Assembly: GCA_902575065.1 (NCBI GenBank)
Contig: CACGPU010000001.1
Coordinates: 184,372 to 248,371, forward strand
Length of the DNA stretch: 64,000 nucleotides
Reading direction: 5' to 3'
From: an uncultured Alphaproteobacteria bacterium
Lineage (GTDB): Bacteria > Pseudomonadota > Alphaproteobacteria > HIMB59
In this document: positions 38,565 to 47,212 of the stretch, piece by piece
Layout of the letters: each line of letters opens with the position of its first letter
How positions within the stretch are numbered: position 1 is the first letter of the stretch
Program-made: the position numbers and the translations under genes
The notes under the pieces: model-generated
Told to the model about the DNA's origin: nothing
Database searches by the model: none
The model's input: only the letters and a program-made list of their open reading frames with translations

Positions 38565-38797
38565 TATATGATCTCCTTATAAATTATTACTTTTTATTTT
38601 TATAAAAATAAAAAAGGACAGAGAAAAAATCTTTTTACAACTTTATAGAATCTTCTTTCCTGTACTTTTATGTATTTTACTTTTAATTGACTTAATTATA
38701 AAATCAAAAGAAGTTAATTAATGTTAAAAAAAGATTGAGTTCAATTGTTTTTTTAATGGTATGCACTATTTGCATATTCAAATAGAGGAGATATATA
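38565..38797. promoter_or_regulatory. amtB-gmaS divergent control region
   Basis: These 233 bases hold no ORF. Visible features are a perfect 24-bp A/T-only palindrome at 38591-38614 in the amtB leader, ribosome sites for both genes (AAGGAG for amtB, AGAGGAG for gmaS), and a TGCAC-N4-TGCAT element at about 38763-38776 ahead of gmaS. No copy of the IclR-type palindrome found elsewhere in the window is present, and no convincing sigma-54 site fits the required spacing. Confidence 0.5.
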
Positions 38798-40105
38798 ATG
38801 GCAACTAACCTTCACCAATTTGCTAAAAAAAATGGTGTCAAATATTTTTTTGTAAGCTTTGTAGATTTATTTGGGGTGCTTAGATCAAAGCTTGTACCTG
38901 CAACAGCTATAGATGAAATTCAATCTGAAGGAGCTGGATTTGCAGGTTTTGCAACATGGCTTGATATGTCTCCAGCTGACTCTGATATGTTTGGTATGCC
39001 AGATGGTGATAGTGTTATCCAGCTTCCTTGGAATAAAGAAATAGCTTGGGTTGCCTCTGATTTGTATATTGATGGTAAACCAGTAGAAGCTTCACCCAGA
39101 ATAGCCTTAAAAAGACAAATAGAAAAAGCAGCTAAAAAAAATCTTTATATGAAGTCAGGTGTTGAATGTGAATTTTTTTTGGTCAATGAAGACGGGACAT
39201 CTTTATCAGATCAAAGGGATACGCAAGCAAAACCATGCTATGACTCCTCTGCTTTAATGAGAAGATATGATGTTATCACTGAGATATGTGACTCAATGAT
39301 TGCACTAGGATGGAAACCTTACCAAAACGATCATGAAGATGCGAATGGGCAATTTGAAATGAACTGGGATTTCTCGGATTGTTTAGTAACAGCAGATAGA
39401 CATGCTTTTTTTAAATTTATGGTGAAATCTATTGCAGAAAAACATTCACTAAGGGCAACTTTCATGCCCAAACCTTTTACAAATTTAACAGGTAATGGAT
39501 GTCATTGTCATATTTCTATTTGGGATAAATCTGGCAAAAAAAATATGTTTTTAGATAAAAAAGATGAATTAGGTTTATCCAAAACTGGTTACAATTTCTT
39601 AGGTGGAATAATGGAAAGTGCAGACAAAATGGCTGCTGTTTTTAACCCAACTGTAAACTCCTATAAAAGAATTAACGGTAGTGTAACAACATCAGGTGCA
39701 ACATGGTCGCCAAGCTCGATTACTTGGGCAGGTAACAACAGGACACACATGGTAAGAGTTCCTGGAGCAGGAAGATTTGAATTAAGATTAATGGATGGAG
39801 CTACAAATCCTTATTTACTTCAAGCAGGTATTTTACTTTTAGGTTTGGACGGTTTAAATAATAAAAGAGACCCTGGAAAACGATTAGATATTAATATGTA
39901 CACAGAGGGTCACAAGGCTGGGAAAGTAAAAAAATTGCCATTAAATCTTCTTGATGCAATACGTGATTTTGATAAATCAAAAATCATTAGAGCAGGTTTT
40001 GGTGATGATTTAGTCAATAGCTATGTAAAATTAAAAAATCAAGATTGGGGTACTTTTAATAAACACCTTTCTAGTTGGGAAAGAGAAACAACTCTAGATT
40101 GTTAA
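38798..40105 (+). CDS. gmaS: Gamma-glutamylmethylamide synthetase (GS type III family)
   Basis: GmaS joins methylamine to glutamate with ATP, opening the N-methylglutamate pathway. The 435-residue length and the whole pattern match known GmaS: KNGVKYFFVSFVDLFGVLRS at the start, GFAGFATWLDMSPADSDM, GVECEFFLVNEDG, YQNDHEDANGQFEMNW, NGCHCHISIWD, NNRTHMVRVPGAGRFELR and the end WERETTLDC. It lacks the GlnA adenylylation loop. It is followed 7 bases later by an unknown gene. The mgs and mgd genes that process its product lie 8-16 kb away in this window, which supports the call. Confidence 0.88.
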   Translation: MATNLHQFAKKNGVKYFFVSFVDLFGVLRSKLVPATAIDEIQSEGAGFAGFATWLDMSPADSDMFGMPDGDSVIQLPWNKEIAWVASDLYIDGKPVEASPRIALKRQIEKAAKKNLYMKSGVECEFFLVNEDGTSLSDQRDTQAKPCYDSSALMRRYDVITEICDSMIALGWKPYQNDHEDANGQFEMNWDFSDCLVTADRHAFFKFMVKSIAEKHSLRATFMPKPFTNLTGNGCHCHISIWDKSGKKNMFLDKKDELGLSKTGYNFLGGIMESADKMAAVFNPTVNSYKRINGSVTTSGATWSPSSITWAGNNRTHMVRVPGAGRFELRLMDGATNPYLLQAGILLLGLDGLNNKRDPGKRLDINMYTEGHKAGKVKKLPLNLLDAIRDFDKSKIIRAGFGDDLVNSYVKLKNQDWGTFNKHLSSWERETTLDC

Positions 40106-40112
40106 ATTATTA

Positions 40113-40667
40113 ATGACACCTGAAGTTTTACAAGAAAAGTTTCTTGATTGGCAATGTCAATCTAGAATTCAGGCATTTAGAACACAAAATGGTAGACCAA
40201 ACTCATCTATGGCACCAATATTGCTTGATAAGAAAGGAAATGAACTTCTAAGAATTATTGTTGTAATTTCAGAAAATGATCCTGTAAACACAACAAAACT
40301 GTTTGAACACACATTTAAACGAACTTACGATCCAGCTGATCGATTTGATAAAATGAATAAATTTTTATCTTCTGAATATTTTATGGATAAAGATAAATTT
40401 TCAGACTCTTTATTTGCTACTTTTCCAAAAAATTCAAGTATCTCAAAAAAAGTAGTTAAAGACGGCTCATGTATTTTAGATTTTATTCACCTTTCTACAA
40501 ATTATAGATTGTCATGTTCTCCTTTTATTCTCGATAAAAATGAGGAACATTGGGAAAATATTTTTTGGCATAATAAAAATTTTAATCCTGGTTTGGGGAA
40601 TGACATAGATGTTATAAAGTTTATTCCAAATTGGAAAAAATCTAAATTAATAAGAATTAAAGATTAA
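40113..40667 (+). CDS. Unknown protein co-transcribed with gmaS
   Basis: No family recognised. It is a 184-residue soluble protein, rich in charged and aromatic residues, with no signal peptide or membrane segment. It opens MTPEVLQEKFLDWQCQSRIQ and contains RTQNGRPNSSMAPILL and a C-terminal WENIFWHNKNFNPGLGNDID. Three cysteines are scattered and do not form an obvious metal motif. A 7-base gap after gmaS makes co-expression nearly certain, so a role in methylamine use is a reasonable inference. A strong hairpin follows it. Confidence 0.75.
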   Translation: MTPEVLQEKFLDWQCQSRIQAFRTQNGRPNSSMAPILLDKKGNELLRIIVVISENDPVNTTKLFEHTFKRTYDPADRFDKMNKFLSSEYFMDKDKFSDSLFATFPKNSSISKKVVKDGSCILDFIHLSTNYRLSCSPFILDKNEEHWENIFWHNKNFNPGLGNDIDVIKFIPNWKKSKLIRIKD

Positions 40668-40680
40668 AATATTTGAAAGT

Positions 40681-40704
40681 ATAAGGGAGCGAAGGCTCCC
40701 TTAT
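40681..40704. terminator. Bidirectional rho-independent terminator
   Basis: ATAAGGGAGC and GCTCCCTTAT form a perfect 10-bp stem around GAAG, a stable tetraloop, followed by TTATAAAATTTT on the plus strand and preceded by AT-rich sequence for the minus strand. It separates the convergent gmaS pair from the glxD operon and probably stops both. Confidence 0.85.
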
Positions 40705-40714
40705 TTATAAAATT

Positions 40715-41191
40715 TTACTCAACTAACTTAAAGTTCTCACCCTTAGCGTATGTTCTTTTTAACTGTACCAAGGGATGGTTAGGTGACATTTGAAACTTAA
40801 TTAAAAGCTCTCTTGCTAACATATCTCTATCTTGTTGGTTTTTTGGAAGTTTAATCTTCTTTGGCAAAGTGATCCAAGCGTTTGCATTTCTGTCAAAAAC
40901 AGCAGGGGTATCACCTTCAAAACCCATATGGATATCCTCTAACCAATTTAAATCATCCCAACCCATAATTTCGATATATTGTTTAAGAAATGGTGTTAAG
41001 TGCTTGTAATCAGGAATTAAGTTAACATCATAACGATAGCCAATATGCTGGCCAATCATTTTTTCTCTTGATGTTTTAATTTCCTTATCTTTTAATTTAG
41101 CTCCGCCGACAACTTGATAACCTTTTGACTTAGTAGGTTTTTTTGATTTTGCAGAAGTTGATTTCTTTTTTGTAACTTTCTTTTTAACCAT
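40715..41191 (-). CDS. Unknown basic-tailed protein, last gene of the glxBCD operon
   Basis: No family recognised. The 158 residues begin with a disordered lysine-rich tail (MVKKKVTKKKSTSAKSKKPTK), then a compact acidic/aromatic domain with IGYRYDVNLIPDYKHLTPFL and MGWDDLNWLEDIHMGFEGDTP. There is no membrane segment or signal. It starts 9 bases after the glxD stop with a GGAG ribosome site, so it belongs to the DAO-glnT-glxBCD operon. A helper or docking subunit of that system is possible; this is a guess. Confidence 0.7.
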   Translation of the reverse strand: MVKKKVTKKKSTSAKSKKPTKSKGYQVVGGAKLKDKEIKTSREKMIGQHIGYRYDVNLIPDYKHLTPFLKQYIEIMGWDDLNWLEDIHMGFEGDTPAVFDRNANAWITLPKKIKLPKNQQDRDMLARELLIKFQMSPNHPLVQLKRTYAKGENFKLVE

Positions 41192-41200
41192 AATACTCTC

Positions 41201-42535
41201 CTAAATTGAGTGGTAGTTATCTACACCTACTGTTAAATCTGTACCAGCTAATGGGACTTTAGCCATTGCTGATGACTCCATTGTCAATGCAGCTAGATCT
41301 TCTGGCTCAAGTGAGTGAATGTTTGTCTTACCACATGCTCTTGCTAACATTTGGCACTCAAGAGTCATAGTGCTAAGCAAATTATAAACTCTTTCTGCTG
41401 CCTCTGTTGGGTCTAATCTACTTCTAAGAACAGGATCCTGTGTGGCCACACCAACTGGACATCTACCAGTATGACAGTGATAGCAGTAACCTGCCTCCAC
41501 TCCCATTTCTTTTTCATAATCAGCTTCTGGAATATCTTTGTTACAGTTCAGTGCTACTAATCCAGCTGTACCGATAGCAATAGCATCTGCCCCAAGAGCT
41601 AAGGCTTTAGCCATATCAGCTCCATCTCTAATACCTCCAGCAAATACCAATGATATTTCACCAGTTTTGCCAACATCGTCCAAAGCTCTTCTTGCTTCTC
41701 TAATTGCCCCAATACCAGGAATACCAGTATTAGCTGCTGCGATGTGTGGACCAGCTGCTGTTGAACCTTCCATAGAGTCTAAAAATATAGAGTCAGGGTC
41801 ACATTTTGCTGCCATTCTGACATCGTCATAAACTCTTGATGCGCCTAATTTCAATTGAATTGGCACTTGATTGTCAGTTAATTCTCTTAATTCTTGAACC
41901 TTAAGAGCTAAATCGTCAGGTCCCATCCAGTCTGGGTGTCTAGCAGGAGATCTTTGATCAATACCAGCAGGTAACGATCTCATCTCAGCTACTTGGTCAG
42001 TAACTTTCTGGCCCATTAAGTGACCACCCATCCCAACTTTTTGACCTTGGCCAATGAAAACCTCAATAGCGTCAGCTAATTGAGCATGGTGTGGGTTGAA
42101 GCCATACCTGGATTGAATACATTGATAATACCATTTGTGAGAGTACCTTCTCTCATCAGGTATCATACCCCCTTCTCCAGAGCAAGTTGCACTTCCAGCC
42201 ATTGATGAACCTCTAGCTAAAGCAGTTTTTGCTTCATAAGAAAGAGCACCAAAACTCATACTTGTTATGTAAACAGGAATATCAAGTTTGATAGGATTTT
42301 TTGCTCTAGGACCTATTATTGTTTCTGTTAGACACTTCTCTCTGTAACCTTCAATAACAAATCTTGTTAATGTGCCCGGTAAAAAAACTAAATCATCCCA
42401 GTGAGGAATTTTTTTCATTAACGCCATACCACGCATACGATAACGACCAAGTTGTGATTTGATATGAATGTCGTCCATTACCTCGGGGGTAAAAATTGAG
42501 TTTTGTCCTAATAATTGTGTATTACGTTTTGCCAT
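41201..42535 (-). CDS. glxD: Split glutamate-synthase FMN/Fe-S subunit (GlxD-like)
   Basis: The 444-residue protein corresponds to the central FMN-binding domain of glutamate synthase, on its own chain. FMN-barrel motifs are visible (PVYITSMSFGALSYEAK, IQLKLGASRVYDDVR, LVFAGGIRDGADMAKALALGADAI). The cysteine cluster that binds the 3Fe-4S centre in glutamate synthase is kept (YCYHCHTGRCPVGVATQDP). The protein presumably transfers a glutamine- or amide-derived nitrogen reductively. It overlaps glxC by one base. A paralogue at 48116-49435 has lost these cysteines. Confidence 0.85.
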   Translation of the reverse strand: MAKRNTQLLGQNSIFTPEVMDDIHIKSQLGRYRMRGMALMKKIPHWDDLVFLPGTLTRFVIEGYREKCLTETIIGPRAKNPIKLDIPVYITSMSFGALSYEAKTALARGSSMAGSATCSGEGGMIPDERRYSHKWYYQCIQSRYGFNPHHAQLADAIEVFIGQGQKVGMGGHLMGQKVTDQVAEMRSLPAGIDQRSPARHPDWMGPDDLALKVQELRELTDNQVPIQLKLGASRVYDDVRMAAKCDPDSIFLDSMEGSTAAGPHIAAANTGIPGIGAIREARRALDDVGKTGEISLVFAGGIRDGADMAKALALGADAIAIGTAGLVALNCNKDIPEADYEKEMGVEAGYCYHCHTGRCPVGVATQDPVLRSRLDPTEAAERVYNLLSTMTLECQMLARACGKTNIHSLEPEDLAALTMESSAMAKVPLAGTDLTVGVDNYHSI

Positions 42536-43371
42536 TAGCCTAATATTCCTTTCTTTTCTGCTGGCTCTAGATTGTCATAATTCCAGAGCATTCTTCCTGC
42601 AACGTATTTCTTAAATTTTGAAGCTGGGACTTTGCAATCAATCTCAGCATTTTTAATTTTTTGTTCTAGCCATCTAACCTCGTGTTCATTCATTTCACCA
42701 GGTACGCAGTCTGTTCCAAGCGAATGAGGCTCTCCTCCTACAAAAATGATTCCATCATACATTGAGTCACCCATGTTTGCGTTTACATCACCACAAACTA
42801 TAATTCTTCCTCTTTGCATCATAAATCCAGTGTAAGCTCCAGCATTTCCGCCAATAAGAATAGTGCCACCTTTCATATCAATTCCGGTTCTTGCACCTGC
42901 ATCGCCTTTAACAATAAGGTCACCGCCTCTAAGAGCAGCTCCAAAACAAGATCCTGCATTGTTTTCAACAACAACTTTTCCTGACATCATATTTTCAGCA
43001 CATGACCAACCAACTCTTCCATTAACTCTCACTGTTGGTCCATCGATACAACCGATACCAAAATAACCTAAGCTACCCTCAAAGATTAAGTTTAACTTAT
43101 TTAGAATTCCCACACCAAGTGAATGTTTTGCACCAGGGTTTTTAATAACTATAGACCCATATCCCTTTCGAATTGCATCTCTAATTTTTTGATTCAATTC
43201 ATGAGCATCAATGCCTTCACAATCAATGGAGGTTCTTTTATTAAAATCAACTTCGTGATTACCGTAGTAGGTATAATTTTCTTCTTCTGTTACTTCAAAA
43301 TATAATTTTTGCGATCTACCTGATAAATTTTCATCATCAAAAGCAGTAGTTCTTTTTGTTATGCCTGCCAT
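42535..43371 (-). CDS. glxC: Split glutamate-synthase GXGXG-domain subunit (GlxC-like)
   Basis: The 278-residue chain is the right-handed beta-helix domain found at the C-terminus of glutamate synthase, here a separate subunit. Repeated GxxGxxxG turns are obvious (GYFGIGCIDGPTVRVNGRVG, GSCFGAALRGGDLIVKGDAG, GGTILIGGNAGAYTGFMMQ). It probably has a structural or channelling role between the amidotransferase and FMN subunits. It overlaps glxB by 13 bases and glxD by one. A shorter paralogue (mgsB) is at 49435-50118. Confidence 0.85.
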   Translation of the reverse strand: MAGITKRTTAFDDENLSGRSQKLYFEVTEEENYTYYGNHEVDFNKRTSIDCEGIDAHELNQKIRDAIRKGYGSIVIKNPGAKHSLGVGILNKLNLIFEGSLGYFGIGCIDGPTVRVNGRVGWSCAENMMSGKVVVENNAGSCFGAALRGGDLIVKGDAGARTGIDMKGGTILIGGNAGAYTGFMMQRGRIIVCGDVNANMGDSMYDGIIFVGGEPHSLGTDCVPGEMNEHEVRWLEQKIKNAEIDCKVPASKFKKYVAGRMLWNYDNLEPAEKKGILG

Positions 43372-44300
43372 ACTTTTACCTCCGCTTCATAAGGGTCATA
43401 TGTTTTAATTTCGTGAGGAAATATATTCCTAATTGCAACTTCCTCTGATGCACATGCTACGATGTCTTTACTTTCGTAGATTACCATTGGCTTAGCGGCC
43501 ATATGGTCTTTTGCCATTCCCAACTGATCCTTTGTTGCTACAACATATGTAAAAACTCCATCGAGTTCATCCAAGCTATCATGCATAGCTTTTTCTAGTT
43601 CAATGCCGTTAGCCATCTTATCAGCTATATAGACAGCAATTATTTCTGAGTCACAATTTGAATTAAACCTGTAACCTTTTCTTTCAAGTACTCTTCGATT
43701 GCCCCAATAATTAGTCAATTGACCATTATGAACAACTGACACATCCTCAAAAGGGAAGGCCCAATAAGGGTGTGCGGATTTAATATCTACATCAGACTCG
43801 GTAGCCATCCTTGTATGGCCAATACCGTGGGTACCCATAAATTTATCAAGGCCATATTGATTGGATACAGTATTTGCATCGCCTAAGTCTTTAATGAGCT
43901 CGAGACCCTTACCAATTGATAAAATTTCAGTTTTTTCGACTGTTTCTATCTCAGTAGCCAAATCTGTGAGGTCACCTTTAAAATCAAATATATATCTGAA
44001 AGCGTATGGGGTGCTGGAGCTTTCTTTTGTTACTTTAGCACCATGTTTTTTTAAAATAGAGTCGACAGCATTTTTTCTATTTTTTAAATCAGCAGGTGAG
44101 TCGACAGTTGCATTTACCTTTTCAGCCTCGTTTTCAGATATTTTAAATCTCATTACAAAGCCTTTTTTTAAAGGTGTTCCGTACATAGCATATCCCGTTG
44201 AGTCAGGTCCCCTATGTTTAAGACCTTGTAACATAAGGCCCATTTGTTCACCGACGTTGACTGTCTTCTTTTTATTTATAACTCCAGCTATTCCACACAT
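43359..44300 (-). CDS. glxB: Split glutamate-synthase amidotransferase subunit (GlxB-like)
   Basis: This is a class II (Ntn) amidotransferase of 313 residues. The nucleophile is Cys2 (MCGIAGV), and RGPDSTGYAMYG, GIGHTRMATES and VVHNGQLTNYWGNR form the glutamine pocket. In the glutamate-synthase scheme it releases the amide nitrogen, which is used by GlxD. The substrate may be a gamma-glutamyl-amide made by the GlnT encoded just upstream. A paralogue is at 50118-50999. Confidence 0.85.
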   Translation of the reverse strand: MCGIAGVINKKKTVNVGEQMGLMLQGLKHRGPDSTGYAMYGTPLKKGFVMRFKISENEAEKVNATVDSPADLKNRKNAVDSILKKHGAKVTKESSSTPYAFRYIFDFKGDLTDLATEIETVEKTEILSIGKGLELIKDLGDANTVSNQYGLDKFMGTHGIGHTRMATESDVDIKSAHPYWAFPFEDVSVVHNGQLTNYWGNRRVLERKGYRFNSNCDSEIIAVYIADKMANGIELEKAMHDSLDELDGVFTYVVATKDQLGMAKDHMAAKPMVIYESKDIVACASEEVAIRNIFPHEIKTYDPYEAEVKVWQA

Positions 44301-44319
44301 ACTTTTCTCCTATCTTATC

Positions 44320-45789
44320 TTATGGTAAGCAATCTAGGTATTTATCGAGATCCCATTGAGTCGGAGTTGCTAAAAATTCTTCCCACTCATCTCTTTTATA
44401 CTCCATAAACACTTTCATCATGTCACCTGGTAGAGCATCTTGTATTACCTTGTCGGTTTCTAATCGATCTAATGCCTCACCAAGAGTCATTGGTAATTTT
44501 TCAACTTGCTTACCAGCTTTCATTTGTTCATACATATTTTGTTGTTCAGGTTTGCCTGGATCCATTTTCTTTGTAATACCATGGTCGAATGCTTTCAACA
44601 GACCGCTTCCCATTAAGTATGGGTTGTGGGCTGAGTCGACTGATCGATATTCAAATCTACCAGGGGCAGATACCCTTAAACCACAGGTTCTGTTTTGATA
44701 TCCCCAGTCCGCATAAACTGGAGCCCAAAAACCTGTATCCCAAAGTCTTCTATATGAATTCACAGTTGAGGAACCCAAGGCTGTCAAAGCAGGAAGGTGT
44801 TCCATGACACCACCAATTGCTTGAAGGCCTATTTTTCCAGGAATTCTTCTATCTTTTCCGTCCGGCATAAAGACATTTGTACCTCCTCTACGGTGATGAA
44901 ATACATTTTCCATACCTGGGATAGTCTTGTTACCACATGGTATTAACTCATCTTTTCCGCCCTTCCAGAGTGAAATATTTGTGTGACACCCAGAAGCAGA
45001 CACGCCGACAAATGGCTTACTCAGAAAACAAGCAATCAAATTAAATTCTCTTGCTACTTGAGCACATATTTGTCTGTAAGTTGATAACCTGTCAGCGTTT
45101 CTAACAACATCATCGTAGTTGAAATTTAGTTCTAATTGTCCAGGCGCGTCCTCATGATCACCTTGGATAATGTCCAAACCCATTGCACGTGAATACTCAA
45201 TTACTTTCATGTAAACAGGTCTTAATGATTCAAATTGATCAATGTGATAGCAGTAGGGCTTAGAGAAACCTGAACCGGTCGGTGAACCATCTTCGTTTTT
45301 TGTTAACCACATCATTTCAGGTTCTGTCCCTGCTCGTAATTCTAGTTTGTGTTTCTTTTTAAATTCTTCGTGGGCTCTTTTTAAGTTACCTCTGCAATCA
45401 GATGTAAGATATCCACCAGGATCTTTTTCTTCTTCCCTGTTTCTAAAACAAGTACAAAAAACTCTGGCAATTCTTTTATCCCATGGAATTTGAACAAATG
45501 TTTCAGGGTCAGGTATACCCACTAATTCGTGAGCCTCTGGTCCATAACCTATGTAATCACCATGTCTATTTGTAAATAGATTAGCAGTAGCTCCATAAAC
45601 TAATTGGAAACCTTTATTGGCTACACTCTCCCAATGATCTGCAGGAACACCTTTACCTACAATTCGACCTGTAACAGAAATAAATTGATAATAAATGTAC
45701 TCAATTCCTAATTTATCAATTTTTTTTCTAACTTGTTTTATATAGTCTTGTCTCTTTTTATCCTTAACGTACGTTTCTAGCGCTGTCAT
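44320..45789 (-). CDS. glnT: Glutamine-synthetase-like ligase (GlnT, GS type III family)
   Basis: The 489-residue GS-fold protein has GTEPEMMWLTKNEDG in the metal site, GDHEDAPGQLELNFNYDD, SASGCHTNISLWKGG, STVNSYRRLWDTGFWAPVYADWG, NRTCGLRVSAPGRFEYRSVD and an unusual histidine/arginine-rich insert (FHHRRGGTNVFMPDG). It is distinct from GmaS and GlnA. It sits between the DAO oxidoreductase (21-base gap) and glxB (19-base gap). It probably ligates glutamate to a small amine, and the surrounding genes would process the product. The exact amine cannot be read from sequence. A strong GGAGGA ribosome site is present. Confidence 0.8.
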   Translation of the reverse strand: MTALETYVKDKKRQDYIKQVRKKIDKLGIEYIYYQFISVTGRIVGKGVPADHWESVANKGFQLVYGATANLFTNRHGDYIGYGPEAHELVGIPDPETFVQIPWDKRIARVFCTCFRNREEEKDPGGYLTSDCRGNLKRAHEEFKKKHKLELRAGTEPEMMWLTKNEDGSPTGSGFSKPYCYHIDQFESLRPVYMKVIEYSRAMGLDIIQGDHEDAPGQLELNFNYDDVVRNADRLSTYRQICAQVAREFNLIACFLSKPFVGVSASGCHTNISLWKGGKDELIPCGNKTIPGMENVFHHRRGGTNVFMPDGKDRRIPGKIGLQAIGGVMEHLPALTALGSSTVNSYRRLWDTGFWAPVYADWGYQNRTCGLRVSAPGRFEYRSVDSAHNPYLMGSGLLKAFDHGITKKMDPGKPEQQNMYEQMKAGKQVEKLPMTLGEALDRLETDKVIQDALPGDMMKVFMEYKRDEWEEFLATPTQWDLDKYLDCLP

Positions 45790-45810
45790 TTTATTCCTCC
45801 TCCTTTTACA

Positions 45811-47157
45811 TCAACTCCAAGGGAACGGGCTCTTTGAAACCGGATGTAACTTCCCTTCTTCATAACGAGAAAATCTAAAAGGTTCTAGAATTTCAGATTT
45901 CTCACCAAGTAACTCATTAGATACAAGATCACCTAACCCAGCCATTTTGTATCCATGGTTTGCATCAGCTATAATATATACGTTTTCTCTGTATCGGTCG
46001 AATACGGGAAAACGATCTGGAGTAACACAGCCAATACCGCCAGCTTTTTGCTTTTTGTATTTAGCGTGACATCCATCAAATTGCTTTTGGCAAAAAGCCA
46101 AAGCTGAGGTCCATTTATCCTCAAAAGAAGCCCTTGGTTGAAACTCATCTGAGTCATGACCATAAGGGTCAAGACTTATATCGTTTACAGGTTTATTTAT
46201 GTCATATGGAGAGGAGCCGCCTTGTATACCATCTCTGTAGACATCGGGCTTATAGTAAAAACCCCACATAACATTTTCATGTATAACATCTCCTGTTTTA
46301 TTTGAGACAAGTGTAGCTTCTGTATCAACATGAATAACTGGGTACTCTGTTCCGTTTGCTGTTTTATAACTTCTTGGATCAACTTCCAACTCACCCTCTT
46401 CAAGCGCCATGTATGACCACATAGGTATATCATCAGTAAATGAACCATCAGGTTTTTTTATTTTTACGGTGTTAGGTAATTCTAAAATTTCCCAGAATTT
46501 TCTTACCCATGGACCAGCCGCAACAACTAATTGAGTGCATTCAATTTTACCCTCTGATGTTTCTACAGCCGAAACTGCGCCACTACCATTAGAAGAAATT
46601 AAATTGTTAACAGTCACACCTTCTAAAACTTTTGCACCAGCCGATACTGCTAACTTATGGAAGCCCTCTATGGCTCCTCTATTAGCTCCATATCCTGTTT
46701 TCTTTTCGTGTAAAACTGAAGTGATGCCTTGAGCTTGCCAATCTGGCAACATGTCTTTCATATACTTATCACAATCTGATGCTCCCTCAATAAACTCAGA
46801 GTCAAATCCTATTTCTTTTTGCTGCTCATAAACTTCAGACATTCCCTCTTGCATAAGCTCGGAGTTGATCTGCATGTAGCCAACTGGCTTGTAAGTTAAA
46901 GCCTCAGCATTCTCATTCCAAACATTTACAGAATGAGCCATTAGTCTTCTCATTGCAGGCTGGTAGTAATTGTTCCTTACAATTCCACATGCAACACCAC
47001 TAGCTCCATTTGCAACTTTGGATTTTTCCAAAACGACTACAGAATTTTCTTTGAGTTGGCCTTTGCTGGATAATTTTTTACAAAGATGCCATGCGGTGCT
47101 CAGACCGTGAATTCCAGCACCGATTATTAAATAGTCACATTTAGTAGGTAAGCTCAT
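45811..47157 (-). CDS. FAD-dependent DAO-family oxidoreductase (sarcosine-oxidase-beta-like)
   Basis: The 449-residue flavoenzyme has an N-terminal dinucleotide fold LIIGAGIHGLSTAWHL, then GASGVACGIVRNNYYQPAM, resembling the GNTGRN-RSNY region of SoxB, and a C-terminal DANHGYKMAGLGDLV. This family oxidises secondary or N-methylated amino acids. Only one flavin subunit is encoded here; no SoxA, SoxD or SoxG partner follows. The ORF track start (47214) includes an unlikely leader; the ATG at 47157 has GGAGG about 12 bases upstream. It is the first gene of a six-gene operon, with an IclR-type palindrome about 60 bases upstream. Confidence 0.82.
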   Translation of the reverse strand: MSLPTKCDYLIIGAGIHGLSTAWHLCKKLSSKGQLKENSVVVLEKSKVANGASGVACGIVRNNYYQPAMRRLMAHSVNVWNENAEALTYKPVGYMQINSELMQEGMSEVYEQQKEIGFDSEFIEGASDCDKYMKDMLPDWQAQGITSVLHEKKTGYGANRGAIEGFHKLAVSAGAKVLEGVTVNNLISSNGSGAVSAVETSEGKIECTQLVVAAGPWVRKFWEILELPNTVKIKKPDGSFTDDIPMWSYMALEEGELEVDPRSYKTANGTEYPVIHVDTEATLVSNKTGDVIHENVMWGFYYKPDVYRDGIQGGSSPYDINKPVNDISLDPYGHDSDEFQPRASFEDKWTSALAFCQKQFDGCHAKYKKQKAGGIGCVTPDRFPVFDRYRENVYIIADANHGYKMAGLGDLVSNELLGEKSEILEPFRFSRYEEGKLHPVSKSPFPWS

Positions 47158-47212
47158 TATTTTAGTAACCTCCAAGCAATTACATTTTGTCTGCGAGGTA
47201 TGAAAAAAACAC

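Noticed and set aside
38755-38776. Possible sigma-54 promoter ahead of gmaS (TGG...TTTGCAT)
   Set aside because: The GG and GC elements are 12 bases apart instead of the required 10, and no sigma-54 activator gene is seen.
43861-44328. 155-residue plus-strand ORF antisense to glxB
   Set aside because: It is a shadow frame of a conserved gene with no family features.
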